Shown here one piece after another: positions 26,558 through 36,541 of a DNA stretch of 64,000 nucleotides. This DNA comes from an uncultured Lachnospiraceae bacterium. Lineage in GTDB: Bacteria; Bacillota; Clostridia; Lachnospirales; Lachnospiraceae. A model generated the notes under the pieces. The model saw only the letters and a list, made by a program, of their open reading frames with translations. It searched no databases and was not told the DNA's origin. Made by a program: the position numbers and the translations under genes. The stretch is from contig CACZJZ010000008.1 of the NCBI GenBank assembly GCA_902781655.1, positions 1 to 64,000 on the forward strand, read 5' to 3'. The number at the start of each line of letters is the position of its first letter. Positions within the stretch are counted from its first letter, which is position 1.

Positions 26558-29014
26558 CTACGGGCGAATCGCCAGCCGGACCACGGCATCCGCGGCCCTT
26601 TCCTCCATATCATGAAACGTCACGACGGCCTCGCCAGGGGCATCGGCCATCACCACCGCCAGAAGCTTTCCGGCCATCATGCTTCGTTCCGGGCTGCCGT
26701 ATAGCGTGCGATCCAGCAAGTCTCCCGCATCCATCCCGACCAGATGCGCCGGACCGCTCACCGTGCAGCGGATGCGCGGCGATGCGTCCGGCACCTCATT
26801 TCCATCCGCATCCACGGCAGAGACTTCAATCTGCGCGATATGCGGCAGGACAGGCAAAGGACATACCGACGAATCCGTCTGCGCTTCTGTCCCAAGTTTC
26901 GTCACATCCGCTCTCGCGCGGAGGGCAGCGCAGGGTCCTGTCGTGCGGAGCACCTCCACCGCGACGCGCTCCTCCCCGATGTAGCCCTCCGCCCTGAGCT
27001 CTCCCGGCTCATACGGAACATCCCAGGCGAGATGCAGATCATTCGTCGTCGGAGCGTAGAGCGGCCTGTCATTCCAGGCCCTGGACGCGCCGAATCTGGG
27101 ACAGCGCGCCGCGCGCGTTCCCACATATCGGCCATTCAGATACAGCTTCACCGCGTCGCAGTTGGTGTAACAGATCACCTCGCAAAATTCTCCCTCGTGT
27201 CCCTGTCTGTTCCAATGCGGCAGAAGATGCAGCGTCACCGCCTTCTCATTCCAGATCGAACGGAAGAAGTAATAGGTATCCTTTTCGAATCCCGCTGTGT
27301 CGAGCGGACCTGTCGCTGCCCCCCTGTGCGGCCACTCAGCCTCGCCCAGATAGTCAATCCCGGTCCACAGATAATCTCCGGCGACAAAATCATGCGTCTT
27401 TTCATACCGCCATAATGCCTCGTAGTGCATGGTCGCCGTGCGGTAATCGAAGAACTCTCCCTCTTTGCCTCCGTATTCTCCGCGCCGTCCTCCGGCGGAC
27501 GGATTTTCCGTCCCGAGGAAGCACCGGTCAGGAAAGAGACTGCGGTCCTCCTCATAAAAGTTCTCCGCCCGCAGGCCCCAGCGGCCGACATAATTATACC
27601 CGGTCACATCGAGCGCGTTCTCAAAGGCGCGGTGCGTCCGGATCGGCGCCGGCGCGCTGATATTATCGCAGGCCGAGGTCACCATGCGGGTCGTGTCCTC
27701 CCTGTGGCATATATCCTGAAGCCACTTAAGAAGCTTCACTCCGTCAGCGGCCGACTGCTCCGGGATCTCATTGCCGATGCTCCAGACGATGACACTGGGA
27801 TGATTGTAATCCCTTCGGAGCATGGAGATCAGATCCTCCTCCGCGTGCTGATCAAAGAACAGGCTGGAACCATAGGCGGCGCGCTGCGAATAATAATTGC
27901 TGATTTTATTTTTTGTGAGCTTCCATTCGTCGAAGATCTCATCCATGACGAGGAATCCCATCTCATCGCAGAGATCGAGCAGCACCGGTTCCGGCGGGTT
28001 ATGTGCGCATCGTATGCCGTTGCATCCCATCTCCCTGAGCTTCTCCAGCCTGCGCTTCCAACTTTCGCGAAAGCCCACTGCTCCGGTGAGCCCGCAGTCA
28101 TGATGCACACACATCCCTTTGATTTTGACGGGTGTTCCATTCAGCAGGAAGCCGCGGTCCCTGTCAAACACAGCCGTCCGGATTCCGACGCGGCTGGTCA
28201 GCTGATCCACCACTTTTCCCTCCACCGTCACCGTGCTCTCGAGGGTATAAAGATATGGATCATCCACAGTCCATAAATGGGGATGCTGCACGGCGGGCCG
28301 CACGAGAGCATCGCTGCATGAGTCTGCTGCAAGGAACAGGCTGGTTCCCGCGCTCATCGCCTCATTGCCGTCACTGTCCAGCAGCCGGTAGTGTATTCCG
28401 ACATGCTCTGCTCTGTCAGAATCATTCCGGACGCGTGCCTGAATCTGCAGATCCGCCGCATCCTCTTCCGTATAAATACCGTTTGCCGCGCAGCGCACGC
28501 CGAAGAGATCGATCGCCACATTTTCCGTCCGGATGAGCCAGACAGTGCGGAAGATCCCCGATCCGCTGTACCACCGCGAATTGGGCATGTGACTGTTGTC
28601 GACCCGGACGGCCAGCACGTTCCTGCCAGGCCTCCACGCGTCCCCGCAGTCCAGGCGGAAGCTGGTATACCCATACCCGTGCCATCCGATCTTCACCCCG
28701 TTGAGCCAGAATGTGGCGTCCATATAGACGCCTTCAAAATACAAATAATGCTGCGTCAGAGAGGCTTCTTCCTGCATGGCAAAGGAGAGCCGGTACCATC
28801 CGATTCCTCCCGCCGCGTAGCCTCCGCCGGAACCGGACGCGGCATCCTCCCGCAGCGGCATTTCGACATCCCAGTCGTGCGGCACCCGGACTTCCTGCCA
28901 GCTGCTGTCATCAAAATCCGTCTTCTCAAACTCTCTGCCATCTCCGGGATGAAAGCGCCATCCCCGGTCAAGCTGCTCTGTCGTTCTCACCGTTCTGTCC
29001 TCTGTGTCTGTCAA
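26558..29014 (-). CDS. Beta-galactosidase (GH2)
   Basis: This cytoplasmic enzyme (818 residues) removes terminal beta-linked galactose. GH2 domains run in order: a sugar-binding jelly roll (RGWRFHPGD, RVPHDWDVEMPL), immunoglobulin-like domain, then the TIM barrel with the acid/base Glu in VIVWSIGNEIPEQS (near 414) and a nucleophile candidate in FLGTENPS (near 503), then extra C-terminal domains. It lies between the binding protein and GH53 in one operon, which gives a complete galactan route from uptake to galactose. Confidence 0.93.
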   Translation of the reverse strand: MTDTEDRTVRTTEQLDRGWRFHPGDGREFEKTDFDDSSWQEVRVPHDWDVEMPLREDAASGSGGGYAAGGIGWYRLSFAMQEEASLTQHYLYFEGVYMDATFWLNGVKIGWHGYGYTSFRLDCGDAWRPGRNVLAVRVDNSHMPNSRWYSGSGIFRTVWLIRTENVAIDLFGVRCAANGIYTEEDAADLQIQARVRNDSDRAEHVGIHYRLLDSDGNEAMSAGTSLFLAADSCSDALVRPAVQHPHLWTVDDPYLYTLESTVTVEGKVVDQLTSRVGIRTAVFDRDRGFLLNGTPVKIKGMCVHHDCGLTGAVGFRESWKRRLEKLREMGCNGIRCAHNPPEPVLLDLCDEMGFLVMDEIFDEWKLTKNKISNYYSQRAAYGSSLFFDQHAEEDLISMLRRDYNHPSVIVWSIGNEIPEQSAADGVKLLKWLQDICHREDTTRMVTSACDNISAPAPIRTHRAFENALDVTGYNYVGRWGLRAENFYEEDRSLFPDRCFLGTENPSAGGRRGEYGGKEGEFFDYRTATMHYEALWRYEKTHDFVAGDYLWTGIDYLGEAEWPHRGAATGPLDTAGFEKDTYYFFRSIWNEKAVTLHLLPHWNRQGHEGEFCEVICYTNCDAVKLYLNGRYVGTRAARCPRFGASRAWNDRPLYAPTTNDLHLAWDVPYEPGELRAEGYIGEERVAVEVLRTTGPCAALRARADVTKLGTEAQTDSSVCPLPVLPHIAQIEVSAVDADGNEVPDASPRIRCTVSGPAHLVGMDAGDLLDRTLYGSPERSMMAGKLLAVVMADAPGEAVVTFHDMEERAADAVVRLAIRP

Positions 29015-29054
29015 TGGTCTGCTTTAGATTCCTGTAAGAGCGCGCCCCATGGCG

Positions 29055-29086
29055 CGAAAATCAAGAAAGGGCAGCCGAAGCTGCCC
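29055..29086 (-). terminator. Partial terminator between binding protein and GH2 genes
   Basis: On the minus strand GGGCAGC-TTCG-GCTGCCC is followed by TTTCTTGATTTT, a classic stable hairpin with a weak T run. A second hairpin, CGCGCC-ATGG-GGCGCG, follows. This probably lowers expression of the enzymes relative to the binding protein. Confidence 0.7.
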
Positions 29087-29103
29087 TCCACACTGCCCCG
29101 TTC

Positions 29104-30765
29104 TCACTTTCTGGTCTCAAGCCATGCGCTGTACTGCTTCTTCACTTCGTCTGTGATGGTGTTGAGTCCGGCGTCCTCGCACTTCTGCTGCAGCTCGTCG
29201 ATCGAGGCGTCCACATCGTCCACCAGGCCCAGCTCCAGGCTCGGATAATAATCCTTCACGATGGAATCCACCGCATCCATGTAGGAACGGACCGTGGAAT
29301 CGTCGAAGACAAATGCGACACAGGGATTAGCCACAACACGTTCCTTCTCATAATCAATCATGGCCGTCTTTCTCGGATCAGCGCCAGCCTCGGTCAGGTT
29401 GCCGTTCTTGATGGCCCATGAGGCAGAGATCGAAAACGCCGCGTAATTGGAGGCGTCATCCAGCTCCGTATAATTGCCCTGATCATCGATGCTGTAGTGC
29501 TTACCCTCCTCGCCGAGGAGCAGCAGCCGGTTGAGATACGTGTCATTCTTGATCAGATCGAGGAACATCGCTGTGCGCTGCGGATTTGCAGAAGCGGCTG
29601 TCACCGCCATATCGTTGTTCGAATACGCCTCGCCGGGCACCGCCTCGCCGGGTGTGATGTAATATGCGGCGCATTTCACGCCCTCCGTCTGTTCCGCCTG
29701 CTTCATGTAAGTAAAGACCGAGGTGTTCCACGCGATGGACGCGCCCTGCAGATTGCCGAAGGCATCGTCGTCCGTGACGGTCTCGTTCAAAGCGCTGCGG
29801 CTCCACGCACCCGCATCCGCCAGCTTCTTCATGTCCTTTGCAAAGGCGCGGAAGGTATCGCTCGTCCACTGGAACGTCAGGTCGTCCGGCTGCGGAAGGC
29901 CCTTGGATACATCAAAGTTATAAACGATATTTCCATTGCTCAGCGCGTCATACAGATTGAACTGCTGCCGGTAGACATTCCAGAGCTCTGCATTGTCCGC
30001 AGAAGCCGCTTCCGCATAGATACCGCTGGACGGCGTCTCCTTCTCCGCGATTGTCTGGGCAAAATTCATATAGTCGTCCCAGCTCTTCAGTTCTCCGATT
30101 CCATACTTATCCGCCAGATCCTGCCGGATGGCGACGAGCTTTCCATTGGACTCGGAGACATTGGACGGCACCGCGACAATTTTGCCGCCGATCGTCACCT
30201 CATCCCAGCTCTCCGGCGCCTGATACTTCTCGGTGAGCGGCATATTGGTGTGAATAAAGTCCTGATCGAGTGTGTAAAAGGACCCCTTGGCTGCCTCGGT
30301 ATACATATAGCACCAGGGTGCCGTAAAGATCAGGTCGACATCGGATCCGCCCGCCAGCGTGAGAGAATACATCGTCTGATAGTCTGACCAGCTCATGAAG
30401 GTCGTCTCGACAGAGGTATTGAACGGCTTGAGATAGTCATTTGCCTTTGCCTGCACCTCATCCCAGTCGTTCGGCGTATCGCCGATGAGATACATCTTCA
30501 CGGTATAAGGATCGCTCATATCGACGCCGGGATACATCTCCGGCGTCGCCTTTACAGTCCCGTCCATCTGTGTGGCCGGAAGCGCATCCAGAGACGCCGT
30601 GGCGGTCTCCGCGGTCGAAGCAGTCTCCGCTGCGGATACCTGTGTGTCGGACGCCTGCGACGCTGCTGTGGATGTGGCGGCGGTTCCCGTGGAATTCCCG
30701 CATCCGGCGAGCAGCGTTCCCGCCGCTGCCGCTGCCATGACGACTGATACTATCTGTTTCTTCAT
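29104..30765 (-). CDS. Sugar-binding lipoprotein of an ABC transporter (LplA type)
   Basis: This extracellular lipoprotein (553 residues) captures oligosaccharides for import. The signal peptide is MKKQIVSVVMAAAAAGTLLAGC with lipobox LLAGC; a Thr/Ser/Ala-rich linker follows. The long body with YPGVDMSDPYTVKMYLIGD and tryptophan-rich segments matches LplA/DUF3502-type proteins that pair with LplB and YtcP permeases. The two permeases lie directly upstream; no ATPase is present, so a shared MsmX-like ATPase elsewhere would be needed. Confidence 0.92.
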   Translation of the reverse strand: MKKQIVSVVMAAAAAGTLLAGCGNSTGTAATSTAASQASDTQVSAAETASTAETATASLDALPATQMDGTVKATPEMYPGVDMSDPYTVKMYLIGDTPNDWDEVQAKANDYLKPFNTSVETTFMSWSDYQTMYSLTLAGGSDVDLIFTAPWCYMYTEAAKGSFYTLDQDFIHTNMPLTEKYQAPESWDEVTIGGKIVAVPSNVSESNGKLVAIRQDLADKYGIGELKSWDDYMNFAQTIAEKETPSSGIYAEAASADNAELWNVYRQQFNLYDALSNGNIVYNFDVSKGLPQPDDLTFQWTSDTFRAFAKDMKKLADAGAWSRSALNETVTDDDAFGNLQGASIAWNTSVFTYMKQAEQTEGVKCAAYYITPGEAVPGEAYSNNDMAVTAASANPQRTAMFLDLIKNDTYLNRLLLLGEEGKHYSIDDQGNYTELDDASNYAAFSISASWAIKNGNLTEAGADPRKTAMIDYEKERVVANPCVAFVFDDSTVRSYMDAVDSIVKDYYPSLELGLVDDVDASIDELQQKCEDAGLNTITDEVKKQYSAWLETRK

Positions 30766-30882
30766 AACTTTCCCTCCTGCCGCTTTTTCATCGGCTTTCT
30801 ATGGTTTCGATGACGCCGGCTGACCTTCCGGTGCCGCCGCATCTTTTTCACAGGCGTTTCCGCCCGGAGTACGCTTTTCTCC

Positions 30883-31827
30883 TCATCCCTTGACCGCGCC
30901 GATCGTCAGACCCTTGACGAAATAGCGCTGCACGAAGGGATACAGCAGGACAATCGGCCCTGTCGCAATCACCGTCATGGCCATCTTCATGCCCTCGATC
31001 GGAATGGACGGAATCGCGATGCCCGACTTCTCGGCGACGATTCTCATCGCCTCCGCGGAACCCAGGATCCGCTGCAGATAATATTGAAGCGTAAACATCT
31101 TGTCATTGGTGATGTAGAGCATGCAGTTGTACCAGTCGTTCCAGTAAGCCAGCGCCGAAAACAGCGAGAGCGTGGCGACCAGAGGCTTGGAAAGCGGCAT
31201 GATCAGGCGAAGGAAAATGGTGAAATCATTCGCGCCGTCGAGCTTCGCCGATTCCGTGATTTCTGCCGGAAGGCCGATCATGAAGGATTTCGCGATGATC
31301 ATGTTCCAGACCGAGAACATCAGCGGAAACAGAAGTCCCGCAAAGCTGTTCTTAAAATTCAGATAACGGACGCAGAGCAGATACCACGGAACAAGGCCGC
31401 CATTGAACAGCGTTGTGAAAAAGTAGAAGAATGCGAACTTGTTCCTCCATGGGAAGTCTCTGCGGCTGAGCACATAGCCTGTCATGCAGGCCATCATGAC
31501 AGCACAGAACGTTCCCGTCACCGTCACAAAAATCGTGATGCCGTAAGACTGGAGAATCGCGACCGGATTTTTCAGGCACAGCTGATAGGACTGCAGACTC
31601 AGTGCGTTTGCTGTGAGTGTCAGCGGATACCCGTTCTGGATGATCGACTGGTTGCTGGTGAACGACGCAATGATGATAAGATAAAACGGCACCACGCAGA
31701 GGAAGGCGAAAATTCCGATGAGAATACACCCCACAATGTTCACCGCGATCATATCCTTTCCCAGGGGGCGTTTCCGATTCGTCTTCGCTGTCTGCGCCGT
31801 GTTCATACTTTTTGCTTGTTCTTCCAT
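30883..31827 (-). CDS. ABC sugar permease, YtcP/LplC type
   Basis: This permease (314 residues) has six membrane helices and the CUT1 EAA loop SAKLDGANDFTIFLRLIMPLSKP. The C terminus VQRYFVKGLTIGAVKG is typical of LplC/YtcP proteins. It pairs with the LplB-type permease upstream and the lipoprotein downstream to import galacto-oligosaccharides or a related sugar. Confidence 0.93.
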   Translation of the reverse strand: MEEQAKSMNTAQTAKTNRKRPLGKDMIAVNIVGCILIGIFAFLCVVPFYLIIIASFTSNQSIIQNGYPLTLTANALSLQSYQLCLKNPVAILQSYGITIFVTVTGTFCAVMMACMTGYVLSRRDFPWRNKFAFFYFFTTLFNGGLVPWYLLCVRYLNFKNSFAGLLFPLMFSVWNMIIAKSFMIGLPAEITESAKLDGANDFTIFLRLIMPLSKPLVATLSLFSALAYWNDWYNCMLYITNDKMFTLQYYLQRILGSAEAMRIVAEKSGIAIPSIPIEGMKMAMTVIATGPIVLLYPFVQRYFVKGLTIGAVKG

Positions 31828-31962
31828 AATGATTTACCCCTGTGCCGTGTCCTCTGCGGCACCCGCGGAGGAAATGTCTGACGGACACTTCCTCCGGATC
31901 GGCTATCGGTGTAAGCGGCACCGATGCCTGCTTGAATGGAACGGTTCAACACCGGCCAGCCG

Positions 31963-32940
31963 TCAGTAAAGTGCGTAATCCGGATTGGCCTTCTTCACCA
32001 GATGATTGCAGATCATGATGGTGATAAAGCACAGCACCGACTGATACAGACCCGATGCCGAGGAGACGCCGACATTTCCGCTGTTGATGAGAAGACGGAA
32101 GATGTAGGTATCGATGACATCGGTATACGGCTGGAGCACCGCGCTGCTCTTGACGGTCTGATAAAACATGCCGAAGTCTCCGCGGAAGATATTGCCGATT
32201 GCCAGCAGCACCAGCGTGATCATAGTCGGCTTGAGGCACGGGATCGTCAGATAGCGGATTTTCTGCCATTCACTCGCGCCGTCAATGGACGCGGCCTCAA
32301 ACATTTCCTGATCCAGCCCGGTGATGGCGGCGAGATAAACCACGGAGCCGTACCCTGTCTGTTTCCAGAGCCGCAGGAATATCAGGACAAACGGCCATGC
32401 CTTCGGCGAGTTGTACAGGTCCACCGGCGTGCTGCCGAGCATGATCAGGACATGATTGAAAACACCCTTCTCATAGTTGAAGATGTTGTACATGATGGCC
32501 GAGACCACAACCCAGGAGATGAAGTACGGCAGGAACATCAGAGACTGTGAAATCTTCCTGAAATGCTTGCTCAGAATTTCATTCAGCAGGATGGCGCTGC
32601 CCATTTCAAAAACAACGCCCAGAAAGATGAAGGCCAGATTATAGAGAAATGTGTTTCTCGTGACCATGCCGATCTTGCCGTCGATCATCATCGCCTTGAA
32701 GTTGGCAAGCCCGCACCAGGGCGACCCATAGATGCCGCCGGCCTGATTGTATCGTTTGAACGCCAGCACCAGCCCCGTCATCGGGATGTAGCTGAACACG
32801 ATGACATACAGCAGGCTTGGCGCCAGCATGAGCAACAGCATCCAGTGTTTGCGCAGCGTGTGAAGAAAACTATTTTGTTTTTTCCCCGTGCTGCCCGGGA
32901 CAACTTCCGCCCCCGCGGGTTCAATCCGCCTGACCTTCAT
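31963..32940 (-). CDS. ABC sugar permease, LplB type
   Basis: This permease (325 residues) shows six helices, an N-terminal WMLLLMLAPSLLYVIVFSYI segment, and the EAA loop EAASIDGASEWQKIRYLTIP. It is first in the galactan operon. I chose MKVRRIEPAG at 32940, because GGGAGGG lies immediately upstream; the longer frame from 32955 overlaps that ribosome site. Confidence 0.93.
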   Translation of the reverse strand: MKVRRIEPAGAEVVPGSTGKKQNSFLHTLRKHWMLLLMLAPSLLYVIVFSYIPMTGLVLAFKRYNQAGGIYGSPWCGLANFKAMMIDGKIGMVTRNTFLYNLAFIFLGVVFEMGSAILLNEILSKHFRKISQSLMFLPYFISWVVVSAIMYNIFNYEKGVFNHVLIMLGSTPVDLYNSPKAWPFVLIFLRLWKQTGYGSVVYLAAITGLDQEMFEAASIDGASEWQKIRYLTIPCLKPTMITLVLLAIGNIFRGDFGMFYQTVKSSAVLQPYTDVIDTYIFRLLINSGNVGVSSASGLYQSVLCFITIMICNHLVKKANPDYALY

Positions 32941-33082
32941 GCTTTTCCCTCCCAACTTTTTAGGCGCTATGACTCATAATCAGCCATCACTTTATATTTT
33001 CCCGTCATACTGCCTCTGTAACACCAATTATTTTAGGAGATATGGCAAATGCTGACCATGTCCATCGTTTCTGAAATTTGCA

Positions 33083-33117
33083 TAAGAAAAACGGCAAACT
33101 CACAAAGAATTTGCCGT
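33083..33117 (-). terminator. Terminator after the glycosyltransferase-like gene
   Basis: On the minus strand ACGGCAAA and TTTGCCGT form a perfect 8-base stem with an 11-base loop, followed by TTTTCTTATG. It lies about 50 bases past the stop of the gene at 33164. The rest of 32941-33163 carries the promoter region of the galactan operon, where no clear promoter or operator was found. Confidence 0.8.
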
Positions 33118-33163
33118 AAATCGTTATTTGTTGCTCTATTGTTGCTCTAATGTTGCAAGATTG

Positions 33164-34279
33164 TTAAGCTTTACGTCTTTCCGCCTGTCTCACCACTTCA
33201 TTCTGCCGGTGGATCTCCGGCGCCTCGTAGCGGTCCATGAAATCATCCCCGAGATAGATCTTTTCCCGCACACAGTGCAGCGAATCCGGCACGGTGTATA
33301 CCGTGACCACGCGGTCAAACATCAGCCCGTCGATAAAATTCAGCACCTCCATCGGGAAAAACGGGTCGAGGATGATGTACTCCGGGAACTCCCTCCGGTA
33401 GTCCAGCCGGTCCCGCGGATGCGGTTTGATGACGATGGTGCCCTGCCGCCCATCCACCGTGCCATTCTCCCGGATGAGATCCCGGAAAAGCCGCTTCCGG
33501 TCCTGAAGGTCTGGCAGCAGCGGCTCTGACAGGACAAGAATGGTCGGCTTTCCGGTATTCGCCGCCTCCCGAAGTTTCCTGGTAAGCTCGTCCAGATTGG
33601 CGATAAACAGGCGCGTGAGAATCTGTCTGCCTTCCTTTGTGAGTCCCTGGCATAATTTTTCGCGCGGAACCTCCACATATTTTCCCTTCGGCCCGGGGAA
33701 CTGCAGCCTGCCGATGCTGTTTACCTCCATATCGAGGCAGTAGCGGCTGTAGCCGTTCTGCATGAACAGGAAGCCGTGCCGCGCAAGCCACGCCTTGAGG
33801 CGGAAATTGCCCCGGTTGTCATACCTTGCCGCGTCATAGTATACGAGACAGTCAAGCCCGTCCTCCAGCGCATGATACCGGATTTTGTTTCCGGCGAGAT
33901 AATACCCGATCGGATCTGAGTCGCAGAACACATAGATGTCGCGGTACTGCCGGAAATCAACGGGAACGTAAGGCGCCTCCAGGGCGGCGAGCCTCCGGTC
34001 AAACCGGCGCCGCTGCCATAAATTTCGCACCGGATTCCCGCGGTCCTTCTTGAGTTCTGAAAGCTCCGGAAAGTCCGAGGCCGGCTTCTCCGCAAACGTC
34101 CACACTGCCGCAAACAATCCGGAGGCCTCCGCCCGCTGCCCGAGATCCCGGAAATCGTTGGACAGAGATGACAGCATCAGCTCCGCGCCGCCCCGTTTCT
34201 CTGCCGGAAGATTCAGTTCCTTCAGACAGGCGATATAGACATGATAGTACGTGTGACAGACATAAATGCGATCATGCAT
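33164..34279 (-). CDS. Glycosyltransferase-like protein (GT52/sialyltransferase-like)
   Basis: This cytoplasmic protein (371 residues) starts MHDRIYVCHTYYHVYIACLK, like the N terminus of GT52-type enzymes. It has YHALEDGLDCLVYY in the middle and KPHPRDRLDY, the HPRD motif of CMP-sugar/CDP-glycerol-type transferases. A role in surface glycan synthesis is likely; donor and acceptor are unknown. I chose the start at 34279 because the 24 residues of the longer frame overlap the upstream gene and look unlike the family. Confidence 0.55.
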   Translation of the reverse strand: MHDRIYVCHTYYHVYIACLKELNLPAEKRGGAELMLSSLSNDFRDLGQRAEASGLFAAVWTFAEKPASDFPELSELKKDRGNPVRNLWQRRRFDRRLAALEAPYVPVDFRQYRDIYVFCDSDPIGYYLAGNKIRYHALEDGLDCLVYYDAARYDNRGNFRLKAWLARHGFLFMQNGYSRYCLDMEVNSIGRLQFPGPKGKYVEVPREKLCQGLTKEGRQILTRLFIANLDELTRKLREAANTGKPTILVLSEPLLPDLQDRKRLFRDLIRENGTVDGRQGTIVIKPHPRDRLDYRREFPEYIILDPFFPMEVLNFIDGLMFDRVVTVYTVPDSLHCVREKIYLGDDFMDRYEAPEIHRQNEVVRQAERRKA

Positions 34280-34334
34280 ACTGTATTCTGATCCGGCATG
34301 GCTGCAATTCGTCCTCCGCCCTGCAGCCCGCGGA

Positions 34335-35666
34335 TCACTCCTCAGTGTCAAAATTCTCGATCCCCTTCCGCATCTCCGGTTTCACATCGCCGTGCTTCAC
34401 CTGCGTCATGGTCAGAAACGCGATGCAGGAGAAGACGACGGCGTAGGGAAACAGAGTGCGGTAGGACACGTGCTCCAGCAGAAAGCCGGAGAAAATCGGT
34501 GTGAAGATCTGCGCCGCCATGGAAAAGGTGTAATATGTCCCGGTGAACTTGCCTATATCAGAGCCGCGGCTCATCTCCACAACCATCGGATAGGAATTGA
34601 CATTGATGGAGGCCCAGCCGATTCCGATGATGGCAAACATGACGTTGAGCCAGAACGCGAAGCCGGTCACAAAAGACGCCACCGCATAGCAGAAAATCAA
34701 CAGCGCGATTCCGAAAAAGATTACCTTTTTCCGGCCAAGCCTTGAGGAAAGATGCCCGATCGGGACATAGGCCGCGACAGCCGCGAGTGTCGCCACCAGC
34801 AGGCAGGAGGCATATCCCCCGTTCTGCATGTTCCAGACCTTCACGGCATAGCGGGAGAAGGCCGTGGTCACCGCATTGTAAGCCGTGAACCAGAAGAAAA
34901 TGGAAAGCAGGAGGAATGTCATGCTCCGCTTTACCTCAGGCGCCATGGGCTTCCTCTCGCTGTCAGCCGCCTCGCCCGGCGCGTCCAAAGGCTGCACCGC
35001 ATCCGCATCCGGTGCCCCCGATGCCTTGTACGCCGCGATCTCCCGGTTTACCTGCGCGCTCACCTTTTTCTCATGAATGGTGAGTGCCAGCACTGCCACC
35101 GCCGCAGCCATCAGAACCGCGACACTGCCAAACAGCGGAAAATAATCCGTCCTGCCGGTCGCCGCATCTGTCCTGCCGGAAAGAAGCCGGATCATCACCA
35201 GCGCATATACGGCACCGACCGTCCCCATCAGATTGATGATGGCATTTGCCCGTGAGCGGTAGATATTCGGCGTGAGATCCGGCATCAGTGCCACCGCCGG
35301 CGAGCGGTAGAGCCCCATAGAGATCAGTGCGCCGAACAGCGCGATGAGAAACAGCGCCAGGCTTCCCTTCCTGTCCGCCGCCGCAATCAGCAGATAGAAT
35401 GCCACGGCGCAGGCTGTGCCGACCGCGATAAACGGCATCCGTCTCCCGAACCGTGTGTTCGTCCGATCGGAAAGCGCACCGAAGAACGGCAACAGAAAGA
35501 CCGCGAGCACGTTGTCCATTGCCATCAGCACCCCGGTGACCGTTTCCCTCATGCCGAACGTATTTTGCAGCATCAGCGGAATGATATTGTCATACGTCTG
35601 CCAGAACGCACAGATCGAAAGAAACGCAAGCCCGATCAGCATCGTCCGCTTTGTATTCAGTTTCAT
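34335..35666 (-). CDS. MFS transporter, SLC45/sugar-cation type
   Basis: This transporter (443 residues) has 12 predicted membrane helices. The A-motif-like loop GALSDRTNTRFGRRMPFIAVG after helix 2 is typical of the SLC45 and glycoside-cation families, and a second, GHLSSRLGRKKVIFF, lies after helix 8. A long loop rich in Ala, Asp and Pro separates the halves. The substrate is probably a di- or oligosaccharide. It ends 55 bases before the glycosyltransferase-like gene and may share its operon. Confidence 0.85.
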   Translation of the reverse strand: MKLNTKRTMLIGLAFLSICAFWQTYDNIIPLMLQNTFGMRETVTGVLMAMDNVLAVFLLPFFGALSDRTNTRFGRRMPFIAVGTACAVAFYLLIAAADRKGSLALFLIALFGALISMGLYRSPAVALMPDLTPNIYRSRANAIINLMGTVGAVYALVMIRLLSGRTDAATGRTDYFPLFGSVAVLMAAAVAVLALTIHEKKVSAQVNREIAAYKASGAPDADAVQPLDAPGEAADSERKPMAPEVKRSMTFLLLSIFFWFTAYNAVTTAFSRYAVKVWNMQNGGYASCLLVATLAAVAAYVPIGHLSSRLGRKKVIFFGIALLIFCYAVASFVTGFAFWLNVMFAIIGIGWASINVNSYPMVVEMSRGSDIGKFTGTYYTFSMAAQIFTPIFSGFLLEHVSYRTLFPYAVVFSCIAFLTMTQVKHGDVKPEMRKGIENFDTEE

Positions 35667-35711
35667 AAAGCCCCCCTTCTCCGGCTCCCCCCACGTGCGC
35701 CGCCGGGCGCA

Positions 35712-35743
35712 CCAAAAACCCGTCGGAAAACAATTCCGGCGGG
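35712..35743 (-). terminator. Terminator after the CPBP gene
   Basis: On the minus strand CCCGCCGGAA pairs with TTCCGACGGG around TTGTT, with one mismatch, followed by TTTTTGG. It ends the CPBP transcript before the MFS gene. Confidence 0.8.
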
Positions 35744-35755
35744 CAAAACAACCTT

Positions 35756-36406
35756 CTATGCCAGCATCCCACGCATCAGCTCATAGATGAGTTCGGGCAC
35801 ATTGATCAGGATAGCATAAATCAGATGCATCAGAATGGTGGTGTAAACATCCCCTGTCCAGCAATAGACAATCACCAGCGGCAGCGCGCTGATCACCGTC
35901 TCCAGGATGCCGATCGGGCCAAAATACGATGTCATGGCAGCCAGAAGCATCCCGATCGCCGCGGTCAAAATCATTTTCCGCCGGTCGTCAAACACAATCA
36001 TGCCCCTGCGGAAAAACAGCTCGATGGCGACCGGCTCCAGCACGATGCGGAGCACATACAGCAGTGTGGTTTCCAGACCTCCCTTATACCAGACCTGAAT
36101 CATGCCGGCATCAATACCCGAAAACACGCTGCTTGTCAGTACGTCCCGGATCAGATAACAGACGAGCATTCCACCGAGTCCTGCAGTAAACGGGACCCAG
36201 AAATCCCGCCCGTACCGATAGCTGACAAACAGTTCATGCAAAGAGAAATCTCTCCGGAACCAGATGATCAGCACCACACAGAACGCAATTTTTGTATACA
36301 GCGCCTGCCTTGGGATCAGAATGGTGCTCAGCAGGAACAAGGCAAGCACGATCAGCGGTACAGAGAGCTTTTTCCAATAGTTTACAGTCATATCATCGTT
36401 CTGCAT
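35756..36406 (-). CDS. CPBP-family intramembrane protein (protease-like)
   Basis: The protein (216 residues) has six to seven membrane helices. The conserved CPBP blocks are weak but visible: EPVAIELFFRRGMI in place of the usual EE-x-FR motif, and the late HLIYAILIN with its His and Asn. One of the paired glutamates is replaced (AIEL), so activity is uncertain. Such proteins mature peptides or aid in bacteriocin self-immunity; no bacteriocin gene is seen nearby. Confidence 0.65.
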   Translation of the reverse strand: MQNDDMTVNYWKKLSVPLIVLALFLLSTILIPRQALYTKIAFCVVLIIWFRRDFSLHELFVSYRYGRDFWVPFTAGLGGMLVCYLIRDVLTSSVFSGIDAGMIQVWYKGGLETTLLYVLRIVLEPVAIELFFRRGMIVFDDRRKMILTAAIGMLLAAMTSYFGPIGILETVISALPLVIVYCWTGDVYTTILMHLIYAILINVPELIYELMRGMLA

Positions 36407-36541
36407 TTCGGCTGCAGCGGGCCCTGATTCCTCCCGTCATCCTCTCAGGCATCTTTGTTCTATTCAGTGAGCAGGCCGTCTGATGTCACTCTTGCGGCAG
36501 GTGCGGAAGCGAAGCTGTGAAACATGCAGGTCAGTTCATTC

